Shown here piece after piece: positions 34,133-44,115 of a stretch of DNA of 64,000 nucleotides. Below the pieces are notes generated by a model. The model made no database searches, was not told where the DNA came from, and saw nothing but the letters and a program-made list of their open reading frames with translations. The DNA lies in the NCBI RefSeq assembly GCF_030419005.1, contig NZ_CP106953.1, forward strand, positions 310,001 through 374,000, in the 5' to 3' direction. The translations under genes and the position numbers were made by a program. Numbering within the stretch: position 1 is the stretch's first letter; each line of letters opens with the position of its first letter. Source of the DNA: Eleftheria terrae. Its GTDB lineage: Bacteria > Pseudomonadota > Gammaproteobacteria > Burkholderiales > Burkholderiaceae_C.

Positions 34133-34507
34133 TCAGCCGAGCCGCGCAACGTAGCGCGCGTAGTCCGCGCCTTCCGGGTTGACGTAGAGGGCGGGACGCT
34201 GCGGCGCCACGACTTCGATGCAGAGCGCGGCGTCGTGGAGTGATCCACCTGCACCGGTCAGCCAGCTCCGCCGGCGCATGAAGTGCGAGGTGAACTCGTC
34301 GAATTCGGCCGCTGTCAGGTGGTGGGTGGTGGTGATGTACACCCTCTGCGGGTCGCCGTGGATCGCCACGTGGTCGAGGCAAACCGGCTTGCGGGTGAAG
34401 CTGAGCGCGACATCCAAAGCCAGCACGTGGACTTGCCGTCCGTTGAATGTCACCGTGCGGGGCGTGCGCGTCACGTCCCTGGACGGTGCTGGGGTCATGT
34501 TGTTCAT
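34133..34507 (-). CDS. Prophage hypothetical protein
   Basis: 124 residues from ATG 34507 (MNNMTPAPSRDV). Beta-rich (TVTFNGRQVHVLALDVALSF; PQRVYITTTHHLT). The MNNMT start is shared with the gene at 35114. A conserved motif GAGCGTTCATAGCGG lies 40 bp upstream. Confidence 0.62.
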   Translation of the reverse strand: MNNMTPAPSRDVTRTPRTVTFNGRQVHVLALDVALSFTRKPVCLDHVAIHGDPQRVYITTTHHLTAAEFDEFTSHFMRRRSWLTGAGGSLHDAALCIEVVAPQRPALYVNPEGADYARYVARLG

Positions 34508-34613
34508 ATCTGCCTTCCTTCTCGAATGCGCCGCGAAGCTGCGACACCGCTATGAACGCTCCGCCGGTGGAAGAAGTGAAGTCCTGGTGCTCCTCGAAAT
34601 GGATACCGTTTGA

Positions 34614-34967
34614 TCACTCCGAGTACAGGGCCCACGGTCCCTTCGGCAGTGGCTGGTGCACCGTGTGACAGCCCGCGTTCAGCGCCCGTTGCACCGTCTC
34701 GATCTGCTGGAGCTGCTCGACCTCGGCAAACGGGTCACTGACGGGCTTGCTTGGTCGCTCCCGCCCGAGCAGGTCATAAGCCAGCACGGCGACGAACCAC
34801 CTCGCGCCATCGGTGGTGACGACGCCGAGGTTGAACAGGTCCTGCAGCAGCGCATCTCGTGCAGACACCGGAAAGCCGGGCGGCAGCGATTCGATCCGCC
34901 CTTCGGTGTGGTCAATCGCATGCTCCAGGATGTAGCGCTGGAGGTCGTTCACTGCGGTGTGGGTCAT
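34614..34967 (-). CDS. Prophage hypothetical protein
   Basis: 117 residues from ATG 34967 after AAGGAGAG. N-terminal YILEHAIDHTEGRIESLPPG resembles LTHAAEHNEGRIEWFPASVK of the DUF3489 protein at 35114, so the N-terminal domains are homologous. Function unknown. Confidence 0.62.
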   Translation of the reverse strand: MTHTAVNDLQRYILEHAIDHTEGRIESLPPGFPVSARDALLQDLFNLGVVTTDGARWFVAVLAYDLLGRERPSKPVSDPFAEVEQLQQIETVQRALNAGCHTVHQPLPKGPWALYSE

Positions 34968-35113
34968 CGTCTCTCCTTGAATGTCGGCGTGCCGCGAGAC
35001 CGAGCTGGCCGGCACAGCCGTGCATGAACGCTCCAGGGGCGTACCGGCGTCAAGGGGTCACTGGCAGATGTGCCGGTGTTCGCAAATGGGCCGCTTAGCG
35101 GCCCACCCGGGAG

Positions 35114-35716
35114 TTACCGCAGCTCAGCGCTACCGAAGACGCCGCTGCCAGTCATCTCGCCATCGCCCGCTTCAACGATGCGGTAGACGCGCTTGCCGCC
35201 GTCTTCCTTAGCGGAAACCACCTGCAGACCGAGGCGCTTGCGGAAGCTGCCGGAGAAGGTGCCGCGCACGGTGTGCGGCAGCCAGCCGGTCAACGCCTGG
35301 ATCTCGGCCACCGTGGCGCCGCTGGGGCGGCGCAGCAAGGCAATGACCTGCGCTTGCTTGCTGCCGTCGCGGGGTGCGCGTGTCTTGCGTGCCGGCACCG
35401 GTTGAGTGCCAGCCCAGCTGGCTTCCGCAGCCGCGACGTCGGCTTCGAGTGAGGTGTCCTCATCGGTGGCCACCGCTTCGCCTTTCGGCTGGTGTCGCTC
35501 TTGGCCGATGACCTGGTAGCCGGCGTCGGTGAGAGCGTGGCACTCCCTGTCGTGATAGGCCCAGCCGCGGGCCTCCAGGCCTTGCAGCACCTTGGCGCGT
35601 GCGCCGCCCTTGACGCTGGCGGGGAACCACTCGATGCGGCCTTCGTTGTGCTCGGCCGCGTGGGTCAGGGTCTCGCGCTGGGTGGCGGTCAGGGTCGTTG
35701 CGGTCATGTTGTTCAT
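35114..35716 (-). CDS. DUF3489 domain protein
   Basis: 200 residues. The C-terminal DUF3489 segment reads GSKQAQVIALLRRPSGATVA, then EIQALTGWLPHTVRGTFSGS and FRKRLGLQVVSAKEDGGKRV, a winged-HTH-like fold. The N-terminal domain is shared with the 34614 gene. Likely a DNA-binding prophage protein. Confidence 0.75.
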   Translation of the reverse strand: MNNMTATTLTATQRETLTHAAEHNEGRIEWFPASVKGGARAKVLQGLEARGWAYHDRECHALTDAGYQVIGQERHQPKGEAVATDEDTSLEADVAAAEASWAGTQPVPARKTRAPRDGSKQAQVIALLRRPSGATVAEIQALTGWLPHTVRGTFSGSFRKRLGLQVVSAKEDGGKRVYRIVEAGDGEMTGSGVFGSAELR

Positions 35717-35834
35717 CCTTTTGGGTTAGTTGGCGGTCGCTGTGCGACGCCGCTATGAACGCTCTTCTCGGGCCACGCAGCAACGGAAGAGTTGATGCGA
35801 GTTGATTCCGCAGGCCCAGTCCTGCCTGAGCACG

Positions 35835-36356
35835 ATGGGACTTTCAATTCGGGCCTATGCGCGCCACCGCGGCGTCAGCGACACGGCGGTCCACAAGGCG
35901 ATCCGAGCGGGCCGCATCACACCGCAGCCGGACGGCACCATCGATGCGGAGAAGGCTGACGCCGAGTGGGCGCAGAACACGGAGGAGCCGCGCGTCGGCA
36001 CGCGGCAGCAAGCCCCTCGGGTGCAAAGCGACCTGGTGGAGCGCGGCGGCGCGTCAGCGGGTGGTACCTCGCTGCTACAGGCCCGCACCGTCAACGAGGT
36101 CGTCAAAGCGCAAGCCAACAAGGTCCGGCTGGCCCGCCTGAAGGGTGAGCTGGTCGACCGCTCGCAGGCGCTGGCCCACGTTTTCAAGCTGGCGCGTGCG
36201 GAGCGCGATGCCTGGCTGAACTGGCCCGGCCGGGTCTCGTCGGAGCTGGCGGCCCGGCTCGGCGTGGACCCGCACGAGATGCACGTGGCGCTGGAGCGCG
36301 CCGTGCGCGAGCAACTGCAGGAGCTGGGCGAGGTCGAGCCGTGGCTGGACGGATGA
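35835..36356 (+). CDS. Terminase small subunit-like protein
   Basis: 173 residues. N-terminal HTH (MGLSIRAYARHRGVSDTAVH), a linker, and a C-terminal helical region (ARLKGELVDRSQALAHVFKL) typical of phage packaging small subunits. It overlaps the large-subunit gene by 4 bp. It would recognise the pac or cos region. Confidence 0.72.
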   Translation: MGLSIRAYARHRGVSDTAVHKAIRAGRITPQPDGTIDAEKADAEWAQNTEEPRVGTRQQAPRVQSDLVERGGASAGGTSLLQARTVNEVVKAQANKVRLARLKGELVDRSQALAHVFKLARAERDAWLNWPGRVSSELAARLGVDPHEMHVALERAVREQLQELGEVEPWLDG

Positions 36357-37399
36357 TGGACTTCAACTACGAAGGGGCGGTCGAGATCGAACGCGCCTGG
36401 CGGCAGGGCTTGACGCCGGATCCACTGCTGACGGTTTCAGAATGGGCTGACAAACACCGAGTGCTGTCCAGCAAAGCATCCGCCGAGCCGGGACGCTGGC
36501 GCACCGCCCGCACCCCATACCTGCGGGAGATCCTCGACTGCCTGTCGCCGACTTCACCTGTGGAGCGGGTGGTGGTGATGAAGGGAGCGCAGCTCGGGTT
36601 CACGGAGGCAGGCAGTTGTTTCATTGGCTATGTCATCCACCACGCGCCAGGTCCCATGATGGCGGTCTGGCCGACGGTGGAGATGGCCAAGCGCAACTCC
36701 AAACAGCGGATCGATCCGCTGGTGGAGGAGTCGCCTGCACTGGCCGAGCTGATCGCGCCGGCCCGCAGCCGGGACGCCGGCAACACCATCCTGTCCAAGG
36801 AGTTCCGCGGCGGCGTGCTGGTGATGACCGGGGCCAACAGCGCGGTGGGCTTGCGTTCGATGCCGGTGCGCTACCTGTTCCTGGACGAGGTGGACGGCTA
36901 CCCGCTGGACGTCGAGGGCGAAGGCGACGCCATTTCACTCGCCGAGGCCCGCACGCGCACCTTCGCGCGGCGCAAGATCCTCATCGTCTCGACGCCGACC
37001 ATCGCCGGGGCGTCGACGATCGAACGCGAGTACGAAGCGTCGGACCAGCGCCGCTACTTCCTGCCCTGCCCGCACTGCGGACACAGCCAGTGGCTGCGCT
37101 TCGAGCGGCTGCGCTGGGAGCAAGGAAAGCCCCACACAGCGACCTACGTCTGCGAGGACTGCGAGGAGCCCATCCCGGAGCACCACAAGACTTGGATGCT
37201 GGAGCGCGGGCAATGGCGCCCGACGGTGAGCGGTGGCGTCCGGCGCACGGCGGGTTTTCACCTGTCGTCGCTCTATAGCCCGATCGGCTGGCGTTCCTGG
37301 CGGGACATCGCCGCGGCCTGGGACAGCGCGACCGCCAAGGAGTCCCGCTCCTCGGCGGCGATCAAGACCTTCAAGAACACCGAGCTGGGCGAGACCTGA
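36353..37399 (+). pseudogene. Truncated phage terminase large subunit (GpA family)
   Basis: 348 residues starting MMDFNYEGAVEIER. ATPase features are VVVMKGAQLGFTEAG (Walker A-like), FLDEVDGYP (Walker B), and KILIVSTPT. A zinc site CPHCGH ... CEDCEE is present, as in GpA proteins. The normal length is about 600 or more residues; here homology ends at NTELGET followed by a stop, so the nuclease domain is missing. No portal, head or tail gene follows, so the prophage is defective from here. The deletion junction is at about 37396. Confidence 0.85.
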
Positions 37400-37700
37400 G
37401 CTGTGGGTACCTGCGATCTGCGCCGATCCTTTTGGTGAGCGGCCGACGACTCCTGCGCCTCCTGATCCAGCGGGAGCTGCCCATCCGGGGTGCAACAGCG
37501 GGGGAGCCGGCGTGCACAACCACTTTAGTCCGACGCGTGCCGACAATGCCTTCACGCCCGAACCGATCATCCAGCCCCGCGGTGCCGCGCAGCGCACCCC
37601 GTCATAGCCGCGTGGAACAGGAGCTGAATACGCGGCCACCGGGCTCCAAATCGCGTACGTGCATGAGGCAGAATTCCCTCAACTGTTGGGAGAGCGCGAT
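37400..37700. other. Gene-free junction after the truncated terminase
   Basis: About 300 bp that does not read as protein in any frame with a credible start; it marks the deletion boundary of the prophage. Confidence 0.4.
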
Positions 37701-38072
37701 ATGTCTATGGAAGTGGCACTTCTGTCGTTTGCCGACCTGCTAGAAGTGGCCGATCTTTGTGCGCCGAAGAGAGACTACGAGCTGCAGTCAGAGCTCGTTG
37801 AACAGTGTCGCTCGCTGCGCCGCGCGTTTGTTGCGAAGATGCCCGAGCGGCACCTATTCCGATGCGAGACCTGTGGACTTCAAACAGGTGAGGTGCTGAT
37901 GCACTTTGAAGACCCGAAGCAGCCGCTTCAGACAGAGGCAAATCGCCTTATGTGGGGAACGCCGGTTGGCCACTACGTGGACATATACAAGTCCGCCTTG
38001 CACCAAGTGCTTGTGCACGGCGCCGACGTGCCGCCCGCGCTCCAAACTCTCCTCCGACAAGTTGCGTCCTGA
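37701..38072 (+). CDS. Hypothetical protein
   Basis: 123 residues using ATG 37701 (GGGAGAG upstream; an earlier ATG at 37659 is possible). CETC motif and a helical N-terminus (MSMEVALLSFADLLEVADLC). It sits between prophage and IS4 copy 1. Function unknown. Confidence 0.55.
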   Translation: MSMEVALLSFADLLEVADLCAPKRDYELQSELVEQCRSLRRAFVAKMPERHLFRCETCGLQTGEVLMHFEDPKQPLQTEANRLMWGTPVGHYVDIYKSALHQVLVHGADVPPALQTLLRQVAS

Positions 38073-38112
38073 CGAATCACCTTCAGCGGGTATGTCACGA
38101 TGCCTTCGCCGC

Positions 38113-39698
38113 CTTGCTTTTACCCACAATTTCGCCTTTTCTATGAGCGGTTGGCGCCGAGCTGCTGAGATTTTCCGGTGAGTTGGGCGCTGTGTCGCAA
38201 CTTGGCAGTACGGGACGGCCGGAGGCTGCCATGGCAAACTCGCAGGGTACAAGGGCAGGTCAAGCGATCAAGACGGGGCAGAACAGTTGGATCGACCAGG
38301 AGTTGGACGAGAGCGTTTTCCAGGACGCCCGCCTGGGCCGACGCCTGAGAGCGTTGCTGGCGCGGTTTGCCCAAGCGCCAGGCCAGAGCATTCCCTGGGT
38401 ATGCCAAGACTGGGCCAACACCAAGGCGGCGTATCGATTCCTCAGCAACGAGCGGGTCAACGAGGCCGATATCTTGGCAGGGCACTTCAGCGCGACACGC
38501 CAACGGATTGTTGCGGCGAGTCAGGCGCCCGTGCTGGTGTTGCACGACACGACGGAGTTTGCCTATCACCGTGACAGCGATCACGCCCTGGGACTGTTGG
38601 GCAAGGTCAATTCCGGGTGGGACTCGCAAGGCCGCGTGCGGCACCATACGGTTCGAGGGCTGCTCATGCATTCGAGCCTGGCCGTCACCACCGAAGGGCT
38701 GCCGTTGGGCTTGGCAGCCGTGAAGTTCTGGAGCCGCTCGAAGTTCAAGGGCACCAACGCGCTCAAGCGCTCGATCAATCCGACACGGGTGCCCATCGAG
38801 TTGAAGGAGAGTATGTGCTGGCTGGACAACGTGCGGCTGTCCGGCGAGATGTTCGAGCAGCCCGAACGCTGCGTGCACATCGGCGACCGCGGCAGCGACA
38901 TTTATGAGCTGTTCTGCCAAGCTCATGAAGCTCAAACCCACTTCATCTTCCGAACTTGTGCCGACCGGCTTGCCGGAGACGGCACCCACACCGTGGCAAC
39001 CTACCTCAGAGAGGTTCGCTGCCGCGGCCTGCATCGCATCCAGGTGCGCAATAGCCAGGGCCAGGAGCGCTGCGCGCTGCTGGAGTTGAAGTACTGCCGC
39101 GTGCGTCTGCTGCCACCGAGGGCCAAGCAAAGCCGTTACCCGCCACTCATGCTCACGGTGCTGCAGGCCGTGGAGCGAGAGGCGCCCCTGCATGCCGATC
39201 CGATTGACTGGAAGTTGATCACCAACCTGCCGGTCACCTCCCGTGCGCAGGCTATCGAGAAGCTCGACTGGTACGCCATGCGATGGAAGATCGAGACCTA
39301 TCACAAGATCTTGAAGTCCGGTTGCCGAGCCGAAGACTCCAAGCTGCGTACCGCCCAACGCCTGACCAATCTGATCGCCATGTTCTGCCTCCTCGGCTGG
39401 CGCATCTTCTGGCTGACGATGATGAATCGCGCCGCTCCCGAGGCCCCGCCCCGGATGGCCTTCACAGAGGCAGAGGTCGAGGTGCTGGACCGCCTCAGAC
39501 CACCTTCCTGTACGGCAGCATCGCCTTGCAGACAGTCGTTATCGTCCTGCCTGATGCAGTTGGCCCGACTCGGCGGGTACTTGGCCCGCGCTTCAGATCC
39601 ACCACCAGGCAATACCGTCATCTAGCGAGGAATGGCGCGACTTGCTGATATCCGGTTCGGCTATTCACTTCGACCTCAAAGATGTGGGTAAGAGCAAG
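38113..39698 (+). mobile_element. IS4-family (IS50-like) insertion sequence, copy 1 (1586 bp)
   Basis: Ends CTTGCTTTTACCCACA and the complement of CTTGCTCTTACCCACA form 15/16 matched terminal repeats. A perfect 9-bp duplication CTTCGCCGC flanks it (38104-38112 and 39699-39707), the standard length for IS4/Tn5 elements. A copy of identical length lies inverted at 60452-62037. Confidence 0.95.
38231..39625 (+). CDS. IS4-family (Tn5-like) transposase, copy 1, premature stop
   Basis: 464 residues from ATG 38231. Tn5-type features: DARLGRRLRALLARFAQAPG near the N-terminus, catalytic Asp in HDTTEFAYH, Asp in HIGDRGSDIYELF, and the Y-x2-R-x3-E signature in YAMRWKIETYHKILKSG. The last codon of copy 2's equivalent (TGG) is TAG here, removing 22 C-terminal residues including the FGYSLRPQRCG end. 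The loss may or may not reduce activity. Confidence 0.92.
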   Translation: MANSQGTRAGQAIKTGQNSWIDQELDESVFQDARLGRRLRALLARFAQAPGQSIPWVCQDWANTKAAYRFLSNERVNEADILAGHFSATRQRIVAASQAPVLVLHDTTEFAYHRDSDHALGLLGKVNSGWDSQGRVRHHTVRGLLMHSSLAVTTEGLPLGLAAVKFWSRSKFKGTNALKRSINPTRVPIELKESMCWLDNVRLSGEMFEQPERCVHIGDRGSDIYELFCQAHEAQTHFIFRTCADRLAGDGTHTVATYLREVRCRGLHRIQVRNSQGQERCALLELKYCRVRLLPPRAKQSRYPPLMLTVLQAVEREAPLHADPIDWKLITNLPVTSRAQAIEKLDWYAMRWKIETYHKILKSGCRAEDSKLRTAQRLTNLIAMFCLLGWRIFWLTMMNRAAPEAPPRMAFTEAEVEVLDRLRPPSCTAASPCRQSLSSCLMQLARLGGYLARASDPPPGNTVI

Positions 39699-39824
39699 CT
39701 TCGCCGCCCGCTTACTACACATCTCCAGCCGATTGTGGGATTCGCAGACATCGTTTCACTTTTTTGGCTTGACGCCACCCCCTGAATCGCCCCGGGTTTC
39801 GTGGAGGCTGGTTGGTTTAAGTGG

Positions 39825-41050
<1,226 letters not shown>

Positions 41051-41101
41051 GGCTCCATCTTCTCAAGAGTTGGAGCCTCCACAAATCCCGGGGCGATTCA
41101 G

Positions 41102-41248
41102 TGCGATCGGGCACCGAGCCTGACGGTGGCTCCGATGGCTTCCCCCATCGAGATCGTGATCCAGAGCGTCCGCATCATCGTGCCGACTCACGTCGACGTC
41201 GGCACGCTGCGCGAGGTGCTGAAGGCGGTGAGCGAGGTCCATCGCTGA
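41102..41248 (+). pseudogene. IS66 tnpA C-terminal fragment
   Basis: Reads CDRAPSLTVAPMASPIEIVI and on to VLKAVSEVHR, matching the last 48 residues of the intact tnpA at 59800-60183. The N-terminal part is missing because of the adjacent IS3. Confidence 0.85.
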
Positions 41249-41596
41249 TGCTGGGCCTACCGCCGAACACGCGGGTGTGGATCGCAGCCGGCCACACCGA
41301 CATGCGCAAGGGCTTCGACGGGCTGGCCGCCCTTGGTGCAGGCCGCACTGGCCAACAACCCGTACTCCGGTCACGTGTTCGTCTTCCGCGGCAAGCGTGG
41401 CGACGTACTCGAGGTGCTGTGGTTCGATGGCCAGGGCCTGCTGCTGTTGAGCAAGCGCTTGGAGCGCGGGCGCTTCGTCTGGCCGCAGGTCACCTCCGGT
41501 GCCGTGTCTCTTACTCCAGCGCAGCTGTCGATGCTGCTGGAAGGCATCGACTGGCGGATGCCAGTTCGCACGTGGCAGCCAGAGATGGCGGTGTGA
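41248..41596 (+). pseudogene. tnpB: IS66 tnpB with frameshift
   Basis: MLGLPPNTRVWIAAGHTDMR continues to GLAAL, then a 1-bp insertion (CCCTTGGTG versus CCCTGGTG in copy 2) at about 41333 shifts the frame; the rest (NPYSGHVFVFRGKRGDVLEV ...) continues in the other frame. Overlaps tnpA by 1 bp as usual. Confidence 0.85.
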
Positions 41597-41617
41597 GGTA
41601 ACCGGCGGTCAACGCGG

Positions 41618-43194
41618 TTGCGAGTAGACCGGGCCGTTGGCACAGTACAGCCCGTGGCCGCGATCTCAGCCGAAGACTACGAAGCGCTTAAGGGCCGCCT
41701 CGCGCAACGCGAGCGCGAGCTGCTGCTGGAGCGTCTGCTAGTCGAGAAGCTCAAGCTGGAGATTGCCCGGCTCAAGCGCGGCAAGTTCGGCGCCAGTTCC
41801 GAACGCCTGGAGCACATCGAGCAGCTGGAGTTGCTTGTCGAAGATCTCGAGATCCGATGCAGCGCACTGCCAGATGGCAACGCGTCGAACCCCGCCCCGA
41901 CGGCACGCGCACATCACCCCCTGCATGCAAACCGCTGCCGCCGCACCTGCCGCGCGAGACGGTGCGTCATGAGCCGGCCTGCAGCTGCAGCGAGTGCGGC
42001 GGCGAGCTGCGCTACGTCGGCGAGGATGTGGCCGAGGTACTGGAGCTGGTGCCGCAGCGCTTCAAGGTCGTGCGGCATGTGCGGCCGAAGTACTCCTGCC
42101 CGCGCTGCCAGACCCTGACCCAGATGGTGGCGCCGAGTCGCCCGATCGCTCGGGGCCTGGCGGGCCCGAACCTGCTGGCACACGTGCTGGTCAGCAAGTT
42201 CGCCGACCACCTGCCCCCGTACCGCCAGAGCGAGATCTACGCTCGCGAGGGGGAGCTGGAGCGGCTCGACGATGGCCGAAGGGGTCGGCAGCGCCTCGCG
42301 CCTGCTAGAGCCGTTGATGGAGGCGCTGCAGCAGTACATATTCAGCGCCGAGAAGCTGCACGCGGACGACACGCCGGTCGCCGTGCTCGCGCCGGGCAAG
42401 GGCCGCACGAAGACCGGGCGGCTGTGCGCGTACGTGCGAGACGAGCGGCCAATGGGCAGCCAGGCGCCGCCGGCGGTGTGGTTCCAGTATTCGCCCGACC
42501 GCAAGTGCGAGCGGCCACAGGAACATCTGAAGCACTTTGGTGGCATCCTGCAGGCCGACGGCTATGCCGGCTTCGAGGCGCTGTACGAGCAAGGCCGGGT
42601 GGTCGAAGCAGCCTGCTGGACCCATGCGCGGCGCAAGTTCTTCGAGCTGCACCAGGCCACGAAGTCGCCGCAGGCCTACGAGGCGTTGCGGCGCATCGGC
42701 GAGTTATACGAGAACGAGCGTCACGTCCGGGGCCGGCCGCCTGACGAGCGGTGGCGGGTGCGGAAGGAGCACGCCGTGCCAAGCTGCAGGCACTGCGCAG
42801 CTGGATGGACAGCGTGCTGGCGGCCACCTCGTCGAAGTCCGAACTCGCCCAGGCAATTCGCTACTCGCTGGGCCGCTGGCCTGCGCTCGTGCGCTACGCC
42901 GAGTACGGGCGCGTAGAAATCGACAACAACGCCGCCGAACGTGAGATCCGTGCCGTAGCCGTTGGCAGGAGAAATTGGTTATTCGCGGGTTCCGACGCAG
43001 GAGGCGAACGGCCGGCGACGCTTTATAGTCTCATCGGCACTGCCAAGCTGAACGGCCTCTACCCGCAGGCATACCTCGCGCATGTGCGGGAACACGTTGC
43101 GGAACACCGCGTGGATCGGGTGGCGGAGCTGCTGCCGGGGAACGTGACGGGCCGGCTGGTGCCGGGCGCTGCTGAGGAACTACAGGCCGCCTGA
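41618..43194 (+). pseudogene. tnpC: IS66 tnpC transposase with three frameshifts
   Basis: Segments recognisable in order: leucine-zipper start (LKGRLAQRERELLLERLLVE), zinc-finger region (CSECGGELRYVGEDVAEVLE, KYSCPRCQTLTQ), DDE core (KLHADDTPVAVLAPGKGRTK; QADGYAGFEALYEQGRVVEA), and the end (EIDNNAAEREIRAVAVGRRN). Frames change near 41940, 42262 and 42765. Non-functional without repair. Confidence 0.88.
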
Positions 43195-43222
43195 AAACAA
43201 GGTGTCGACTGGCGACGCTTAC

Positions 43223-43254
43223 CTTTCAGCGGCCGCTGAAGTCCAACGTTAGGC
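43223..43254 (+). repeat. Right half of an integron attC site
   Basis: CTTTCAGCGGCCGCTGAAG followed by TCCAACGTTAGGC. The final GTTAGGC (43248-43254) fits the R' core GTTRRRY and the preceding stem AGCGGCCGCT resembles attC hairpins. The IS66 right end adjoins it, so the left half was probably displaced by IS66 insertion. A gene starts 7 bp downstream. Confidence 0.6.
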
Positions 43255-43260
43255 TGCACG

Positions 43261-43740
43261 ATGATCTTTAGTATCGGCTGGTGTGTTCTCCGTACCTCCC
43301 GTAGTGCGTATGCGCAGACGAGTGACGCGGACGCGAGCATCATGGACAAAGCCATCGCTGAGTCCGATGCAAAATTGTGGGCCTCTTTCCGCGAGTGGAT
43401 GGCAGCGAACAGTTCCCCCTGGCTGCTGTGGACGTTGCATGAGCAACATAACAACCACAAAGGGATGCTTCAGGTGTACCTGTCGCGGAACCACAGGGGG
43501 TCGCCTTTCTGGGTCATGCTTGAGTGGATCGCGGAGCACGGCCTAGGGAGCTACGGGCTCTTCTATGTCAACGACGACGAAGAATCTGAGAGTTCCGGCA
43601 ACGTCTTCCGAGTGCACCGGATCATGAACGGTCGAGTTGATCAACTGCCAGACCCATTCTTTGGACCGATAGTGCCCAACCTTGAGCCGATACATCCCTA
43701 TGACCGCAACTTGCCTGGCGACAACGAAGAAGCGACGTAA
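43261..43740 (+). CDS. Candidate integron cassette gene, hypothetical protein
   Basis: 159 residues if started at ATG 43261, immediately after the attC core as in cassettes; an internal ATG at 43342 (MDKAIAESDAKLWASFREWM) is an alternative. Trp-rich middle (SSPWLLWTLHEQHNNHKGML; SPFWVMLEWIAEHG). Unrecognised. The stop TAA lies at the junction with an IS66 fragment, so the C-terminus may be truncated. Confidence 0.55.
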   Translation: MIFSIGWCVLRTSRSAYAQTSDADASIMDKAIAESDAKLWASFREWMAANSSPWLLWTLHEQHNNHKGMLQVYLSRNHRGSPFWVMLEWIAEHGLGSYGLFYVNDDEESESSGNVFRVHRIMNGRVDQLPDPFFGPIVPNLEPIHPYDRNLPGDNEEAT

Positions 43741-43929
43741 TGGCACGGGGCTCGGGTTGAAGGCCTACTTGCGGCACGTGCTCGAACGCATCGGTGACCA
43801 TCCGGTCAACCGCATCGATGAGCTGCTGCCCTGGTACGTCGCCCCGCAGCTCGCTCTTCCGATCACCGAGCAGCGCTTGGCTGCCTGATCTTCACAAACC
43901 CGTCAACGCGGTGAGAGGGGTACGCTTAC
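43741..43929 (+). pseudogene. IS66 tnpC tail and right end, second element
   Basis: Reads LGLKAYLRHVLERIGDHPVN, then RIDELLPWYVAPQLALPITE and a stop at 43888, matching the last 45 residues of IS66 TnpC. The DNA ends GTACGCTTAC at 43929, an IS66 terminus. It is a different IS66 from copies 1 and 2. Confidence 0.8.
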
Positions 43930-44115
43930 GTTCGCTCCGTTGCCGAGTCGGTGAACAAGACCCTAATCATTGAGTCGCGGTTGCCGAGGAAACACGGATG
44001 GCAGCGGACGTGGCAGTGAACTACAGATCTGAGAACTGCCTGCAGCGGGGGACAAGGCGTGCCACGGTGCCATTTTTGGCGCGCCGTCGAGCCGCTCGGA
44101 CCAAAAGGAGTGAAC

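Larger units (their letters stand above)
34541..35764 (-). promoter_or_regulatory. Conserved upstream motif at three minus-strand genes
   Basis: GCGACRCCGCTATGAACGCTC (plus-strand view; split as GCGACRCCGC and TATGAACGCTC) occurs at 34541-34561 and 35744-35764, with a degenerate version at 35011-35034, each 34-66 bp before a start codon of the genes at 34507, 35716 and 34967. It is probably a shared promoter or operator. Confidence 0.5.
41101..43222 (+). mobile_element. IS66-family element, copy 1, 5'-truncated
   Basis: Contains the tail of tnpA, a frameshifted tnpB and a frameshifted tnpC in normal IS66 order. The right end GACGCTTAC at 43222 matches the IS66 terminus (complement GTAAGCGTC). 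The left end was removed at the IS3 boundary. Directly beyond the right end lies half of an attC site. Confidence 0.85.

Noticed and set aside
39720..39782. Target duplication for the IS3 element
   Set aside because: Flanking triplets differ (CCC and GTG), so no duplication can be claimed.
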